Positions 49,653 through 61,355 of a stretch of DNA of 64,000 nt are shown in pieces. The notes beneath the pieces were generated by a model that saw only the letters and a program-made list of their open reading frames with translations, had not been told where the DNA came from and did not search any database. The translations under genes were made by a program, and so were the position numbers. The stretch lies in the NCBI GenBank assembly GCA_025642065.1, contig JAODUP010000411.1, positions 461,001-525,000 of the forward strand. Reading direction: 5' to 3'. Source of the stretch: Paralvinella palmiformis (taxonomy: Eukaryota > Annelida > Polychaeta > Terebellida > Alvinellidae). Within the stretch, counting starts at the first letter, position 1. The number at the start of each line of letters is the position of its first letter.

Positions 49653-49905
49653 TGGTTACTTTAAATAATGACCCATTTGTTAAAGGATGGTACATTAATC
49701 CTGTATAATTGTCGCCATATACTCGCTCCCCAGAAATAGTAATCGTAAAGAACCAGAAATAATGAAATATTTGGCCACTTGAGATAAAAATTAATGTTTA
49801 AAAAGTAACAATTTCATTGACAATGTGCAACTTTCAAAAACACCATACAGAACTGACATATAAGAATGTAACATCCCCTACTGTTTATATAGAATATTTT
49901 ATTCG
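49653..49905. other. Unassigned AT-rich DNA
   Basis: Nothing recognised. Confidence 0.5.
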
Positions 49906-49907
49906 TA

Positions 49908-50035
49908 CAGCCACCTTTCTGCACATCGATGGTTAAGTGAGCCAAGCGACTGTAAAAGTCAATGTGAAGAAGCTAAACATCAAACGCTTTTCAGACATTG
50001 CAATCCCCAGGTTTGAACTCACGTGAAAAGATAAA
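49908..50035 (-). repeat. tRNA-derived SINE, family 2, copy 4 (degenerate)
   Basis: 'GTTAAGTGAGCCAAGCGACT' corresponds to the family 'CTAAATGAGCCGAGCGACC'. 'CAGGTTTGAACTCACGTG' corresponds to the B-box area. The tRNA A-box end is lost. Confidence 0.55.
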
Positions 50036-51005
50036 CAGGCAGCAACAAATTATTCACTTCAATTCACTAATATCGGGATACTTTTCATTAATTAACTCAT
50101 ACATCTCAGGAAATCATACACTTTATATATACGCATTTTTAAATGATTTTTCTAATTTTTTCAATTTATAATTTATAAAAGGTAATTCGATTAATTTCTT
50201 TACAAATCAAAGAAAGGCTTATTCGAATCTTCTGTTAAGTTCGTTTGTATACCTATATATTTGATTTTGTCGTAAAGTTAATAATCAGTGTCCTCGAGTA
50301 TCCTTTCACACTATTAGGAGTGCCGTGTTTAATAAAACGGTTAAATCAGATTATTAATTCATGCTCAATTTATTTGTCATATTGCTGTTTAAGGGGGAAT
50401 TAGCTTTAAAGCATCAACCTTACCTAACTAGAACATATATCCTGGATATAGATTCGAAATTCCTTAATTTGTATATTTTGGTTCTCCCTCTCTCGATAAA
50501 ATACGATATGCTACTTTCGAATCTGGGATCATATTGAATTAAACCAGAATCAGAAAACCAAAAGGTAAATATTCTTTTATTTTAGATTAATAGCCACAAA
50601 CGACACCTGAGAAATCGATAAAACAAGCCATAAATTTCGTGCTGTTATATCATATGCAACGTACTAAAGGCTCTGACATGAAATAATGTCAGACCCCATT
50701 AGTCTGTAAAGATTGGACGAGTACCACCGTTCAATAGGACAGCAGTGAATAATGAGTCTAACCGGCTTTATATTTCAAAGAAAGAATCATGGTCTAAAAT
50801 CTGAACATTCTCAACGTTTCTTTGATATTTAATCGGAATAAACGAGCTTTTACCTATTAGTCAGCACTCTCTATAGCTTTATGTTCAGTATATTATTAAG
50901 TACTGGCTAAAATAACGGTGCAGATGATTGATGTTTCTTCAGGTAAAATATCAGCGATGTTCTATATTAGCGGCAACTATTTTCTAATGGATATATGTCA
51001 CGTAC
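50036..51005. other. Unassigned AT-rich DNA
   Basis: Nothing recognised. Confidence 0.5.
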
Positions 51006-51290
51006 ACAGACACACACACGCCCACACACACGCATGCGCGCGCACACACACGCACACACACACACACACACAGAGACACACACACAGTAACACACACAGT
51101 AATGCACACACATGGTAACACACACACTCACTCGCACATACGCAAGGGCGCTCACACATACACACATACACACACACACATACATACACACACACACACA
51201 TATACACATGGCACACTTACATACAGGACCTACGGATATATATATATATGTGTGTGTGTGCGTTTGTGTGTGTGTATGTGTGTGTGTATA
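51006..51290. repeat. Interrupted (CA)n microsatellite with short (AT)n(GT)n end
   Basis: CA-rich with CG, GTAA and CATA interruptions from 51006 to about 51215, (AT)n 51237-51249 and (GT)n to 51290. Confidence 0.93.
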
Positions 51291-51607
51291 CGACAAATAA
51301 ATAGTGTAGTGTTTAATGAACAAAACAAACCATAATGTTGTTAATTAGTGATTGTATTAGTCATCAATATTAAGTTAACACACAAGGCAAAACGACAAGC
51401 CGATTTTGATTCTGGAATAATCTGTTCAACATTCTCATTGAAATAAGTTGGTAACATTATGGTTAGTTTCAATTAACACAAAAAGAAAAAGAAAATAATC
51501 TTAAAACTCTTGTAATGTATTCTACATCATATAGGCATGAACTATATGTTTAAATAACATTGCATTGCGATGTCGCAGATTTGATAACACTGTTCATGAA
51601 TTATTGG

Positions 51608-51611
<4 letters not shown>

Positions 51612-51644
<33 letters not shown>
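51612..51644. repeat. (TA)n microsatellite
   Basis: Uninterrupted TA run of 33 bases. Confidence 0.95.
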
Positions 51645-51656
<12 letters not shown>

Positions 51657-51851
51657 CACTTTTTTCGAAACTGTATGTGAACTGGGTTAATACAAAATGA
51701 ATTAAGGGGAAACGATGTTCTGACTGCATGGTGCTACTTCTTATCCTGCAGTTTATAGTGGAGCAATACAGAAAGGTTCTAGGGGAAGCTGTTCTTTTTC
51801 CTTTAATATTTTTTTTAATTTCCAATTAACCAAAATTTTTAATTTTCCCTT

Positions 51852-51853
<2 letters not shown>

Positions 51854-51915
<62 letters not shown>

Positions 51916-51919
51916 AAAA
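51854..51919. repeat. (TA)n followed by A10
   Basis: TA run to 51910 ending in a run of ten A. It may mark the 3' tail of an unrecognised retroelement. Confidence 0.93.
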
Positions 51920-52064
51920 CATTTTGTCGTAGGGAACAGAGTCATGACATCTATAACTCAGCAAAACGGAGATTGCAATCAGCAGCGACTTGTCAGAAGT
52001 GACATATAGTTTGAATGACAACTGGATTAGTTTACACTCGTCTGTTGGAGAATGATTTAAATGT

Positions 52065-53115
52065 TGTATCTTAAGAGTAAATCAGCTACAGATGACCTTA
52101 CCTAGAACTCTGACTGTTGGTTAAGGTCAAGTAAATATCGATATCAGAAAATATAAATAGGTAGATGAGAGCGTTATATGAGCTCTATAAACTGTCCGTG
52201 CAAATGAATGATATTATTTAACAATTTAATAAATATTCATGAATTAATCACTATCTACCGGTATCTAGCTATGTTTAGCTGTTTCATGGCGAATGCTCCA
52301 CTTTCCCAAAAATATTACTAACAAAGGAAATGTATACAATATTTACAACGTTAATCTATAAACACTGTGAAGTTTTGACCACACAACGATGTGTTATAAC
52401 TATAAGTACGTCGTAGAAGTTTCTTCATAACCTAATATAAGTTCACAAAACACTGCCACAATTTGTTCATATTTATTGGTTAATAAGTCTATGTATATAT
52501 ATATCTTCTAGAAAAATAAGAACTGTGATGTATTTCTTCTGTTCTTAAGACGTTATCTCTAATCCAGATATGCTGGGTGATGCCAATGCAGTAATTAAAT
52601 TGGTATTTCCATTCAATTAAGTAGTCGACCACAAATTAATAATTGCCTTAATTATGACGATTGTGTTGTTAAATATATTCTTTAACATGTTCCAGCTTTA
52701 GACGGATGTAATCAAGGACAATTCCTTTTCTTTCAGTTTGTATCATATGTCCCATCTGTGAGAAGTCTGTAAAAATAAAGTTTATAATTTTCCGTAATAC
52801 TTCCTGTAGTAGGCATCTAGCCATTGCTGCATCTGTTTTTTCTGGCTTTTGCTCAATTACTTAACCCATGATTGTTATTGTATCATTATCGATTAGCTCT
52901 TGGTCTTATAAAAAAGGATCACAATTTTACTTCTGTGCAAGCTGTTTTGATCATAGTGGTTCATTTCTGAATATAGACCTTAAACAAATTTCAATTTGAT
53001 TTTCTTTTGATCTTGGAAACACGGGAATATACAAATCGCTGTGCGAATACCACTGAATGATTAATTTGTGATTCAAATGAGAACGTCTGTCAACTATGTC
53101 GAAACTGCTCAAAAC
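52065..53115. repeat. Duplicated block 4, copy B
   Basis: Partner of 31260-32165; landmarks are listed there. Confidence 0.75.
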
Positions 53116-53204
53116 AAAGATAATGCATTCTTATGGCTCCCTTACGGTAATCATGTCACGCTTTTTGGAAAAGGTATGACATTTAGGTAGGAGTATTTTG
53201 ATGG

Positions 53205-53400
53205 GAAATGATTGATATTTTACAGCCACATTTGAGCACATGGCAGGCTAAGTGGGTCGAGCGACCTCCAAAGGTAATGAAGCGAAATAAAAGATGAAAC
53301 ACCCTTCAAGTATTCCCATGCTGACATTCGTACTCAGGTGGTAGTGTGATCTATGGTACAACGCCCTGCCAACTAGACCACGGAGGAACCCTTTAACATT
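53205..53400 (-). repeat. tRNA-derived SINE, family 2, copy 5
   Basis: 'TACAGCCACATTTGAGCACA', 'GGGTCGAGCGACCTCCAAAG' and the head 'CCTCCGTGGTCTAGTTGGCA' on the minus strand (from 53388) match copy 2 throughout. The A box is TGGTCTAGTTGG; the B box is decayed. Confidence 0.8.
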
Positions 53401-54515
53401 AACGAGATGGGTGTAACAAAATAATCGCCGATATGTTTTCCTGACAGTTGCAGATGTGCAAATATGAAAAGATACCGATAACCATCGTACACTTAATTCG
53501 TAGCTTGAATTTCACTACTGAGAATAGTAGACAGTATTGTTGCCATGTTTAATTAGCCACAGTTTGAATTTGCCACAACTCCGTAAGTTATGTAAACCAG
53601 TCCATTCTGTCATATCCTGTTCGAACGAGTAGTACAAATACCGACTGGGTACACTGCTTAAGCTATATTATAGCCTAGGAAATGACTAGCAGATGCTCTC
53701 GTAATACAAATATCATGCTTATTATCATCAGGTATTTGCAAATACTAGACTCTTGTATCCGTTTACGTCAGCATATGTAGACTATGACATACTGACTTCA
53801 TATATAGTTAAATCCTGTCACGTATACTGACATCACTGAGCAATGGTTATTGCCATTGTAAGAAGCTTTGATATAACAGGAAATGGAAAGAATAAACGCG
53901 TTTCCCGAGGAATGACAATGAACGGTATATAATGAGTCATGATACACCATTCGTCACGTTCGAAAGTTTTAAAAGGGCGTCGCCTGGGAATGGAATTTTG
54001 GTGTAGAAATGGGCAGTTAAACAGTTAGTAAATATAATGATAAAATGAAGATGGATAACGATATTGCAATCAAAGTGACGAATCATGAAATGAAAATTTC
54101 CATATACTAATTATCCTTCACCCTGAACATCCAGGGATACACTTATATTTTAGTCTAGAACCTGTCACTTATTTTCACGAACACAAGCTAGTTCAGTATT
54201 TTGTACATAATCCTTAGCAACACAATTTTACTCCGAAAAGATTTGTAGACTAGAACATACAATAATGTATGGTATGTCTTTGGTAACTGCAGTACCTCGG
54301 ATTATTAGGCCGCAGTATGCTCACCAAAGAAGTAAACCTTTCCAAACTAAATTCTCTCATAATAAACCAAAACAACCATCTTTAAATTATGTCATTTAAT
54401 TGATTTTTTCTCGTCCTTTTTATTATCGATCCCAACACGCATTTGATTTCTTATGAGTGTTTACGTTACTACCTCTACACAGTCAATATTCTAACCGTAT
54501 AACTATTTTCGAAAA
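53401..54515. other. Unassigned AT-rich DNA
   Basis: Nothing recognised. Confidence 0.5.
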
Positions 54516-54519
54516 ATCT

Positions 54520-54755
54520 CAATTATCCGTTTTCTAACCAAAGAAATGTTTCACATAAGCTAAGCCAATTGCTGAAAGCATCAGGCGACCATATTTTTAT
54601 TAAGACTAATGGTTCGCTTATCCCCGGCATTGACCACTACTGGAATTCGATTCCTTGGCGAAAGATCCAACAAACTAAATTATTCGGCATATTTGAACCA
54701 ATAACCAGCAACGCAAATCTCAGAATACTCTGCTATAGGAGGGCACAAGTAAGTT
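54520..54755 (+). other. Candidate host exon or unrecognised coding remnant
   Basis: An open frame of about 80 codons reads through 'KLSQLLKASGDHIFIKTNGS', then 'LIPGIDHYWNSIPWRKIQ' and 'QTKLFGIFEP', ending with 'RILCYRRAQ'. Its composition (Trp, Pro, Gly, His, Cys, balanced charges) is more protein-like than other frames of this size here. It stops at 'ACAAGTAAGTTA', a good 5' splice-donor match, near 54750. The left side has a pyrimidine-containing 'TTTTCTAACCAAAG' near 54530 that could serve as an acceptor. I do not recognise the family. It may equally be a transposon fragment. Confidence 0.3.
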
Positions 54756-54760
54756 AATTT

Positions 54761-55585
54761 TACTTTACACAGGCATACCTCAATTAAAGTCAGGTGATAC
54801 ATAACATGAAATATCAAAATTTGTGAAACATGTATAACTTTCTGCAGGAAATATATGACTTAGAGAACCAAGCGAACTTTACATGTAAGTCCGTTTTTAT
54901 CAAATAGGGAACATATGTATTATCACAATTTCACCCACTCACCTACGCATTTCGATTGAGTGAAACCAGTAATTGTTTCAAAAGAATTGTATACCTTACT
55001 TATTGGAACAATGATTAATTAGTATTATTATTATAAATTAGCCCTATAGTGCAAACACGAAATTGCGGTATTACTAAACAGGACCATTTTTTTGCTGATA
55101 GAATATGTTATATCGTATCGAGATATATTTGAGAAAAACTTAATCTAAGAAGCTGAAAATGTACTGGCTCTTATGGTAAGATCATGACTTAATCCTCACA
55201 GATAACATATGAGAAGATTTACTGCTGCATTACCAAACAGGCCTATCAACCTACACATATTTAGAAAGTATGCCAGGCTATAATGTATCCATGGGCAGAT
55301 ACATCTCTGGACATATTGAGAATTAAGATATGTCATGTCGACCACTGTGTGTTGCTGACACACGTCATACGAAGTTATCAGTGTTCCCTATACATAGTTG
55401 TAGATTTTAATATGTAGATTGTGAAGTCCCAGATTGCAGTAAAAGTGAAGTTGTCATTTTGAAGTAAATATTGCGCACGTTTTGCTTCCATTACACTTTG
55501 ATGGAATGTTTGCTGTCATTATTTTATTATATAGAATACCGTTCTATGTATGCTTTAAGACGCCTACAGATAATTGTGTTTAATG
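54761..55585. other. Unassigned AT-rich DNA
   Basis: Nothing recognised. Confidence 0.5.
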
Positions 55586-55589
55586 TTAG

Positions 55590-56160
55590 TTACTAGCAAA
55601 ATATCTGATTTTTCTTCATATTATATATTCCTCTGACTCGTGAACAAGCCATTATAAACAAATCAGTTGTTATGGTTCGTGGTAATAAAGTAAGACCATG
55701 TAGAATAAGATGGGATGCTGGGCGATAACACATGCAAAACCTAGGATCTTCAACGTCAGACTTATTTTCTACATCGAAAATAAAATCACCTGTTATTATG
55801 ACATCATATGGGATATAGTCCATGTTATCAAAACATTTGATCATTAATCAAAGAATTACGATTTTCTAAAGGCATTTTTGTCACAAGGAGGGAGATGAAA
55901 TGTAACAGAAATGCTTACCGTAACCGTGCCTAAATCTATGGTATATTCCGTATTTTGAAAATGGGTATACATCTCTGTTGTCTCTGGTTTACTCACCTTA
56001 ACTGCCAGTCCCGATTCGCAGAGAAAGCTCATACCACCTCCACGTCTGCCACTTATACGAGGAATATGACTAAACTCGTAACCTGCAGGAATCAATTCAT
56101 GTATTGTCAGCTAATCAGTGTCAGTTCCAAGTAATGTTTCAATAAGCGCTAATGCATAAG
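55590..56160 (-). pseudogene. LINE AP-endonuclease domain fragment
   Basis: On the minus strand from about 56150: 'ALIETLLGTDTD', an in-frame stop, 'LIPAGYEFSHIPRISG' and 'RRGGGMSFLCESGLAVKV' (the 'Y.F.H.PR..GRGGGV..LY' block), then 'FHLPPCDKNAF' in place of 'YRPP..SKN'. Lower down come 'FDNMDYIPYDVIITGDFIFD' (the 'ITGDFNFH' block with the metal-site Asp) and 'TDLFIMACSRV' for 'LDLIITR'. This is the order of an EEP-type endonuclease that nicks target DNA. Frame changes between 55844 and 55856 and several substitutions (GDFNFH to GDFIFD) indicate decay. No RT follows. Confidence 0.82.
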
Positions 56161-56965
56161 TATAATGATATGATATAATAATAATAATGTCTTATATGGC
56201 GCCTAATTCAACTGAAATTGCTCTAATGTGCCTAACGTCTCAAACACAATTAAACCATAGTCTGAGCTAAAATAGATCAAATACATTTTATGCATAATAA
56301 ACTGGTGTAATATTACAAATACGCCAATTTCAATAAATGAGTTTTAAGAACCTTACACAATATGTCTTTACTTGCTGCGAGTTTAAAGTGGTTTGGCAAC
56401 TCATTTCACAGCCTGGAATCTGATGCTCGGAAGGATCTCTCCCCGTTCATTGCTGTGTCGCTTCTCTGTACCCAAAAAAGTGAATAGGACTCAGATCGAA
56501 GCATTTTCACTGGTATATATGTTTCGATCAGATCGCTTAGATACACTGGTGCTGTTCCATTCAGTACTTTGAATGTATTAAACAGGATATTGCACCGTGA
56601 TTTGAAACGTACATGAAGCCTGTGCAGCTGGACCAAAACTGGTGTTATATGTTCCCTTTCGTGAGTACATGTCACCATAGTTCTGCACTCACTGTAGGCG
56701 ATTGGTCAGAGAGAGGGTGATATTATATAACACTACATTGTCAAGTCCAGTCAAGAAAAAAAAGTGATTGACCTAAATTCTTCCATGTCTCATCATTTAT
56801 GTACTTACGAATAATTTGATAATAACAGGACTTATATATAGAATTCACCTGATTCTCCATTCCTAGGGTATTATCTAATATAAATCCTAGATTTCTTACA
56901 GACATGGAAGAATTTATATAACTGGCTCTTACATTTATGCGAATACGTTACACTGCAATTCAACA
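56161..56965 (-). pseudogene. CR1/L2-like LINE, thumb to 3' end
   Basis: On the minus strand from 56960: 'SYINSSMSVRNLGFILD', 'LGMENQVNSIYKSCYYQI', 'INDETWKNLGQSLF', then after damage 'EHITPVLVQLHRLHVRFK', 'ILFNTFKVLNGTAPVYLS' and 'YIPVKMLRSESYS', the usual order of the region behind YADD. The expected 'LWN.LP' is present as stop-N-E-L-P (TGG to TGA near 56410). The 3' end 'AGGCGCCATATAAGACATT' with (ATT)n lies at 56180-56205. A LINE endonuclease fragment begins immediately behind the tail. Confidence 0.85.
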
Positions 56966-56993
56966 GATCCAGCCACAGGTACGATGTACTGAA

Positions 56994-56996
<3 letters not shown>

Positions 56997-57068
<72 letters not shown>
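56997..57068. repeat. (AT)n microsatellite
   Basis: Uninterrupted AT run of 72 bases. Confidence 0.97.
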
Positions 57069-57071
<3 letters not shown>

Positions 57072-57650
57072 CTACATTTGAAAAAGCGTGTTGGCACTAT
57101 ACACTGAAACAGATTAAGATGCAAACATACTGTGTAATAAATAAATAAAATGATAAATAGTGTTAAAAAACAAATAGATGACAAAATATTCTACGAATAT
57201 TGAATCCATTTTTCTTTAGTTAGATCAGTAATCACGTACAACCATCAAACGTTCGTTGTCAATTACCCAACACCTTAATATAATTATGGTTAAAGTTTAG
57301 TGTAACTTTATTGATATATTGGAAATAGCGTCATTCGATACTCTTCTATCAACTAATTGCAAAATAGCGGAGTTATGCAGGTTATCGGCTGAAAGAAAAC
57401 AATTGATCAATATCATAGGGAAAGAATCATGGGTTGTAATTATGAGCGCGCATGATATATAGTTAGTTGTAGACGAGACTATTTAGTGTTGGTTAAGTTG
57501 TTAACGTCCATGATTAATATATATCCTGCTAGTATAGGAATTCTGTGTTCTCTCATAAAAAGGTCGTAAATGTTGTACATGTCGTGAAATTCATAACGAT
57601 TGGTGTTTTCTGGACATAGACTCTTCGTATATATGGCAAATCTATAACTG
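57069..57650. other. Unassigned AT-rich DNA
   Basis: Nothing recognised. Confidence 0.5.
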
Positions 57651-57654
57651 GTGA

Positions 57655-57845
57655 TTTGTTTTTACTAATTGGTTGGTTGATTAAGTGACTGACTGAATTA
57701 TTTATTAAGTGAATGAGTATGTAAGATAGAAAGAGTGTGTGTGTGTTCAGTGAGAAAGTAAATTATTGAGTATGATAATTGGTGATTGATTGATTGATTG
57801 ATTGATTGATTAAGTGAGTCAGTGAGTGAGCAAGTGAGTTGAATA
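57655..57845. repeat. Degenerate 4-bp minisatellite with (GATT)n core
   Basis: (GATT)n at about 57778-57812 flanked by AAGTGA/GTGAGT-like repeats. A similar degenerate stretch occurs at 26615-26690. Confidence 0.85.
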
Positions 57846-58400
57846 TACTTTAAGTTATATTTCACTCTCAAGTTTGAATGATGCCTGATGTTTTGATAAT
57901 TATGCGAAATAACATGAAATGCCACATTTTCTACATCATGAATGAATGAATGTTTATTACATAATATAGACATATTTATGAATACAAGTATATCACAATA
58001 CAGCATATTTATTAAAATTAAAGGATTATCATAAATATTTATATTATGGACAGAAACTGAGGACATTTACTAAGACAACATTGCCTGTTTTGTCACTGAT
58101 TTAGTTTATATGAAGCTAAATAAGTTTGATCAAGCAGTGAGGCTGTAATGCCCAGACAGAAAACAATAAACAATTGAGAATATATGTAGGAAATCAAATA
58201 TTTCTGCAGTTTACATGGATAAATAAATATGACGCATGAACGTCTATCTCCGATAGAGTTGTTTTGTTTGACACATGATTACATGATTTATTAGCAAAAG
58301 TTTGGACGTAGTAAAATTTGTATGAACGCACATATACACACATATATATGTATATATATTGAATTTTTTTGAGTTAATCAATAAAGCATTATTTTTAACA
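57846..58400. other. Unassigned AT-rich DNA
   Basis: Nothing recognised. Confidence 0.5.
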
Positions 58401-58468
58401 AATATTTAAAACATTATGTTCGTGAACATTTGTGTGCACTGTGTACGAAAATAAAATATCATGCTTAT

Positions 58469-59254
58469 TTACATATATTTGAGTAGTTCTTGTTTAAATT
58501 TACCGCTAGAGGATTTGGTGGTTCTTAATGATTTTATTTTCTCCCGCATATTATACCAGGTTTGAGGGTCTGAGTGAATAAATTATCTGCAGACTGTTTT
58601 GCTCTGTCTTTCTGTGATATGTGGTGCATTTTTGTTTCTTGCATTGTTTGAGTGAATGTCGCTATTTAAATAAAATATATTTTGCAGTGGTTGGGGCAAT
58701 TCTCTATGGGAGTACAAATACATCAATGTTCCAAGTTGTAATTTGAACAGCTTACCTAGAGGCAATATATTAAAGTTCGTGTATATGGAGATCGCGGGTG
58801 CATTGTATTTCAAGTTGTTTATTATCCTAATCGTCTTAGTTTGTTTTATTTCTAATTTAGAGATATGTTCTTTATTTGAAGATCCCCGCAATAAGAGACC
58901 ATAGTTGAGATAAGAATTGGTTAGGCTGTAGTATAGGGTTTTTAAGTGTTCTTTGGTTAGTAAGTATTTTGACGAGTTTATTCCTTATAGCCCGCTCGAC
59001 ATTGTACTACAACGGTAGTTAATATGTTCTTGCCAGGTTAATTTTTCATCGATAATCATTCCCAAAAATTTGACTTTGTTTACTTTATTGATCTTCAATG
59101 AGAAGTGTTCATGTTTAGTCGATTGTCCTGGGAAGACCTTATAATTTGTTTTGCTGATATTTAATGAAAGTTTATTAGCCTTAAACCAATCTTCAAGTGA
59201 ATTTAGACCATTGTTAATTTTGTGAAATATGTTTGTAATATTTTTGAAGAATGC
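58469..59254 (-). pseudogene. Jockey/CR1-superfamily LINE, RT after the ADD motif to the C-terminus
   Basis: From 59250 on the minus strand: 'FFKNITNIFHKINNGLNSLE', 'DWFKANKLSLNISKTNY', 'VKFLGMIIDEKLTWQEHI', then after one in-frame stop (58985-58987) 'LTKEHLKTLYYSLTNSYLNY', 'ISKLEIKQTKTIRIINN' and 'FNILPLGKLFKLQLGTLMY'. After a second in-frame stop (58583-58585) come 'WYNMREKIKSLRTTKSS' and 'GKFKQELLKYM', ending at a stop at 58469-58471. Reading frame is kept throughout, so only two nonsense codons separate it from an open frame. It is a younger and different LINE type from the others. The upstream part with the catalytic Asp pair has been cut off by another repeat at 59255. Confidence 0.87.
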
Positions 59255-59400
59255 GAGTTGGATGGATGGATGGATGGATGAATGTTGTTTAACGACACAT
59301 CGGCACAATTTAGGCCATGTTGGGTGGAGCTAAAGACCTCAATATTAGCATCATATTAATATATGCCGTCTGAGTACCTTTACCGAGCGCAGACATTGCG
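59255..59400. repeat. (GGAT)n and TTTAACGACAC-type interspersed repeat
   Basis: (GGAT)n at 59257-59280 is followed by 'GAATGTTGTTTAACGACACA' and 'TCGGCACAATTTAGGCCATG'. From memory this motif is common in gastropod genomes. It abuts the broken LINE at 58.47-59.25 kb. Confidence 0.65.
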
Positions 59401-59934
59401 CACCAGATGGTCTGAACATTACCTCTTTGATTCAACGGATCCAGGTGTCTGTGACATGTCGAAATTGATGTTCAAGCTAAGGCCTGATTGCTTTAATGTA
59501 AGACTATTATGTTCCAGCAAAATTTGACTAGTTTGTAGTAAGGAGTTAATTAACTCACCTGTGCACTGACAATCTCTCAAGGCCGGAATTATGCTAAGAG
59601 CTGGTGTGATGGTTAGTTGACAGTGATATCGGACAAACAAATTAAACAAATCAGGAGTTAATTTAAGAATCATTAAATACCTACCTATCAGTTACTTTAT
59701 TTATCTGTTACCTTAAATAAGCCTTCCCTCAAAGGATGTCTTTATTTATTTATCTAAATTCTATCTTTCTAATTTAGATAGTAATTTATTGAAACTCTCA
59801 TTTCAAATATGCAAATTGTTTTGTTAACTCCATTAGACAAATATTACGATTAAACAAGTATTTAAACTATTATTACCAAATTTTCAGTAATAATGAGTAA
59901 CTACTATAGCGATTCACGTATTAAAAATATATAA

Positions 59935-59940
<6 letters not shown>
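59401..59940. other. Unassigned DNA
   Basis: A minus frame at 59419-59673 (84 codons) is Leu/Thr/Ser-rich and not recognised. It could be an upstream piece of an element, but no motif supports this. Confidence 0.35.
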
Positions 59941-59981
<41 letters not shown>

Positions 59982-59982
59982 A
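59941..59982. repeat. (AT)n microsatellite
   Basis: AT run with one phase change. Confidence 0.95.
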
Positions 59983-61094
59983 GGTAGATATTACGCAATT
60001 GTTATCATAGTTGTCATATTGGTATCGTATTTTTTCTCATCGTACTACGATAGTCAATTACGACGATTTGATTTCTGAACATATTCTATAATAATCTTTT
60101 CATTACATAAATGGATTTCGAGTCTATATGTTTATGCTTTCTTACCAACCTTGAAAATATGAGTCGTTTGTTCTGATTTTTATCATAGTCGAATTCTGAC
60201 AAATATAATCAGGAAACAAAATGATGTGTGCCACTGTTCAAAGTTGTTACCGCTTTGATGAAGGGATCTCCCCAGTTATGCACTTGCCTAAATACAATTA
60301 GAACGGAACACAAAATACCAAACTACCTTAGTTCGAATGGTGTTTTCATTCATCTTTACGCCTCATTAGCTTTCGTTGGGGATATGTTTACATATTAACT
60401 CTGGGGTATGCACGCGCTGCCAGTTAACATTAAAATGGCATTTACTGTATGGCGGATAATCTAGTTCAAGTTTTATCTATCTATTAATTGAATAAAAGTG
60501 GCCTTAAAGGCAATTTATAAATTTCGTGTTTTTTGACAAGGAGTGTAATGGCTCAGTTAAAACGAAGCAACAATGCGTTTTATGGTTTATTCCCCTTCGT
60601 CAGTTCTGAAGATTAACATATCTTAGACCTCTATATTCTGATGCAAATTCGTCAAAAGTCGAATGGAATCGGCCATTACAACTTGTCAACTAGCAATCGG
60701 CCTCACTAATTTACACAATATTTTAACCACGTGTAAATAATTTCAAATTAAAAAATATGGGATCCTTGGATAAGGCTCTACCTAGAAACATATACATAAA
60801 ATATCCTTCAGTGAACATTAATATTTTATTTTCAGGTAAGAAGAAGAAATGTTTTTGCTGTTAATTGCTCTTAACACTGTAAATAACAGAAATAACCTGG
60901 TAGAGAATAGACTTAGAAACGGTTGACGCCAGTGATTAGCTGCATGCAAAAAAGTATTGATATTGTGTTTATCTCTAACCTGTTCTTGATACTTCAATGT
61001 ACGCCATGTTATTACTGATATGGATATTATTCAGATCTGTCCATGATGGGATAGGTGAGAGAAATGAACAACCAAATGAGCAAACACATACATA
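59983..61094. other. Unassigned AT-rich DNA
   Basis: Nothing recognised in about 1.1 kb. The true 5' end of the retroelement that follows could lie in here. Confidence 0.45.
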
Positions 61095-61107
61095 TACACG
61101 CATTATC

Positions 61108-61138
<31 letters not shown>

Positions 61139-61170
61139 AACACACACACAAATACACACACACGTAACAC
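61080..61170. repeat. Interrupted (CA)n microsatellite
   Basis: CA-rich run with AAA and GTAA interruptions upstream of the PLE. Confidence 0.93.
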
Positions 61171-61355
61171 CCACACACATAGAGAGAAAGAGAGACACGG
61201 TCAACCCGTAAAACTCTCAACCTTACGGAGATAAATTCTACCCCGACGTCGTTGAAGCGTGGACCACCTCCTTCGAGCTCCCCAACAGAGGATGAAGAAA
61301 CATCCCGAACGGTAAGTCCGCCCCACAAGAAGAAAATGGGACAGAACATCAAAGG

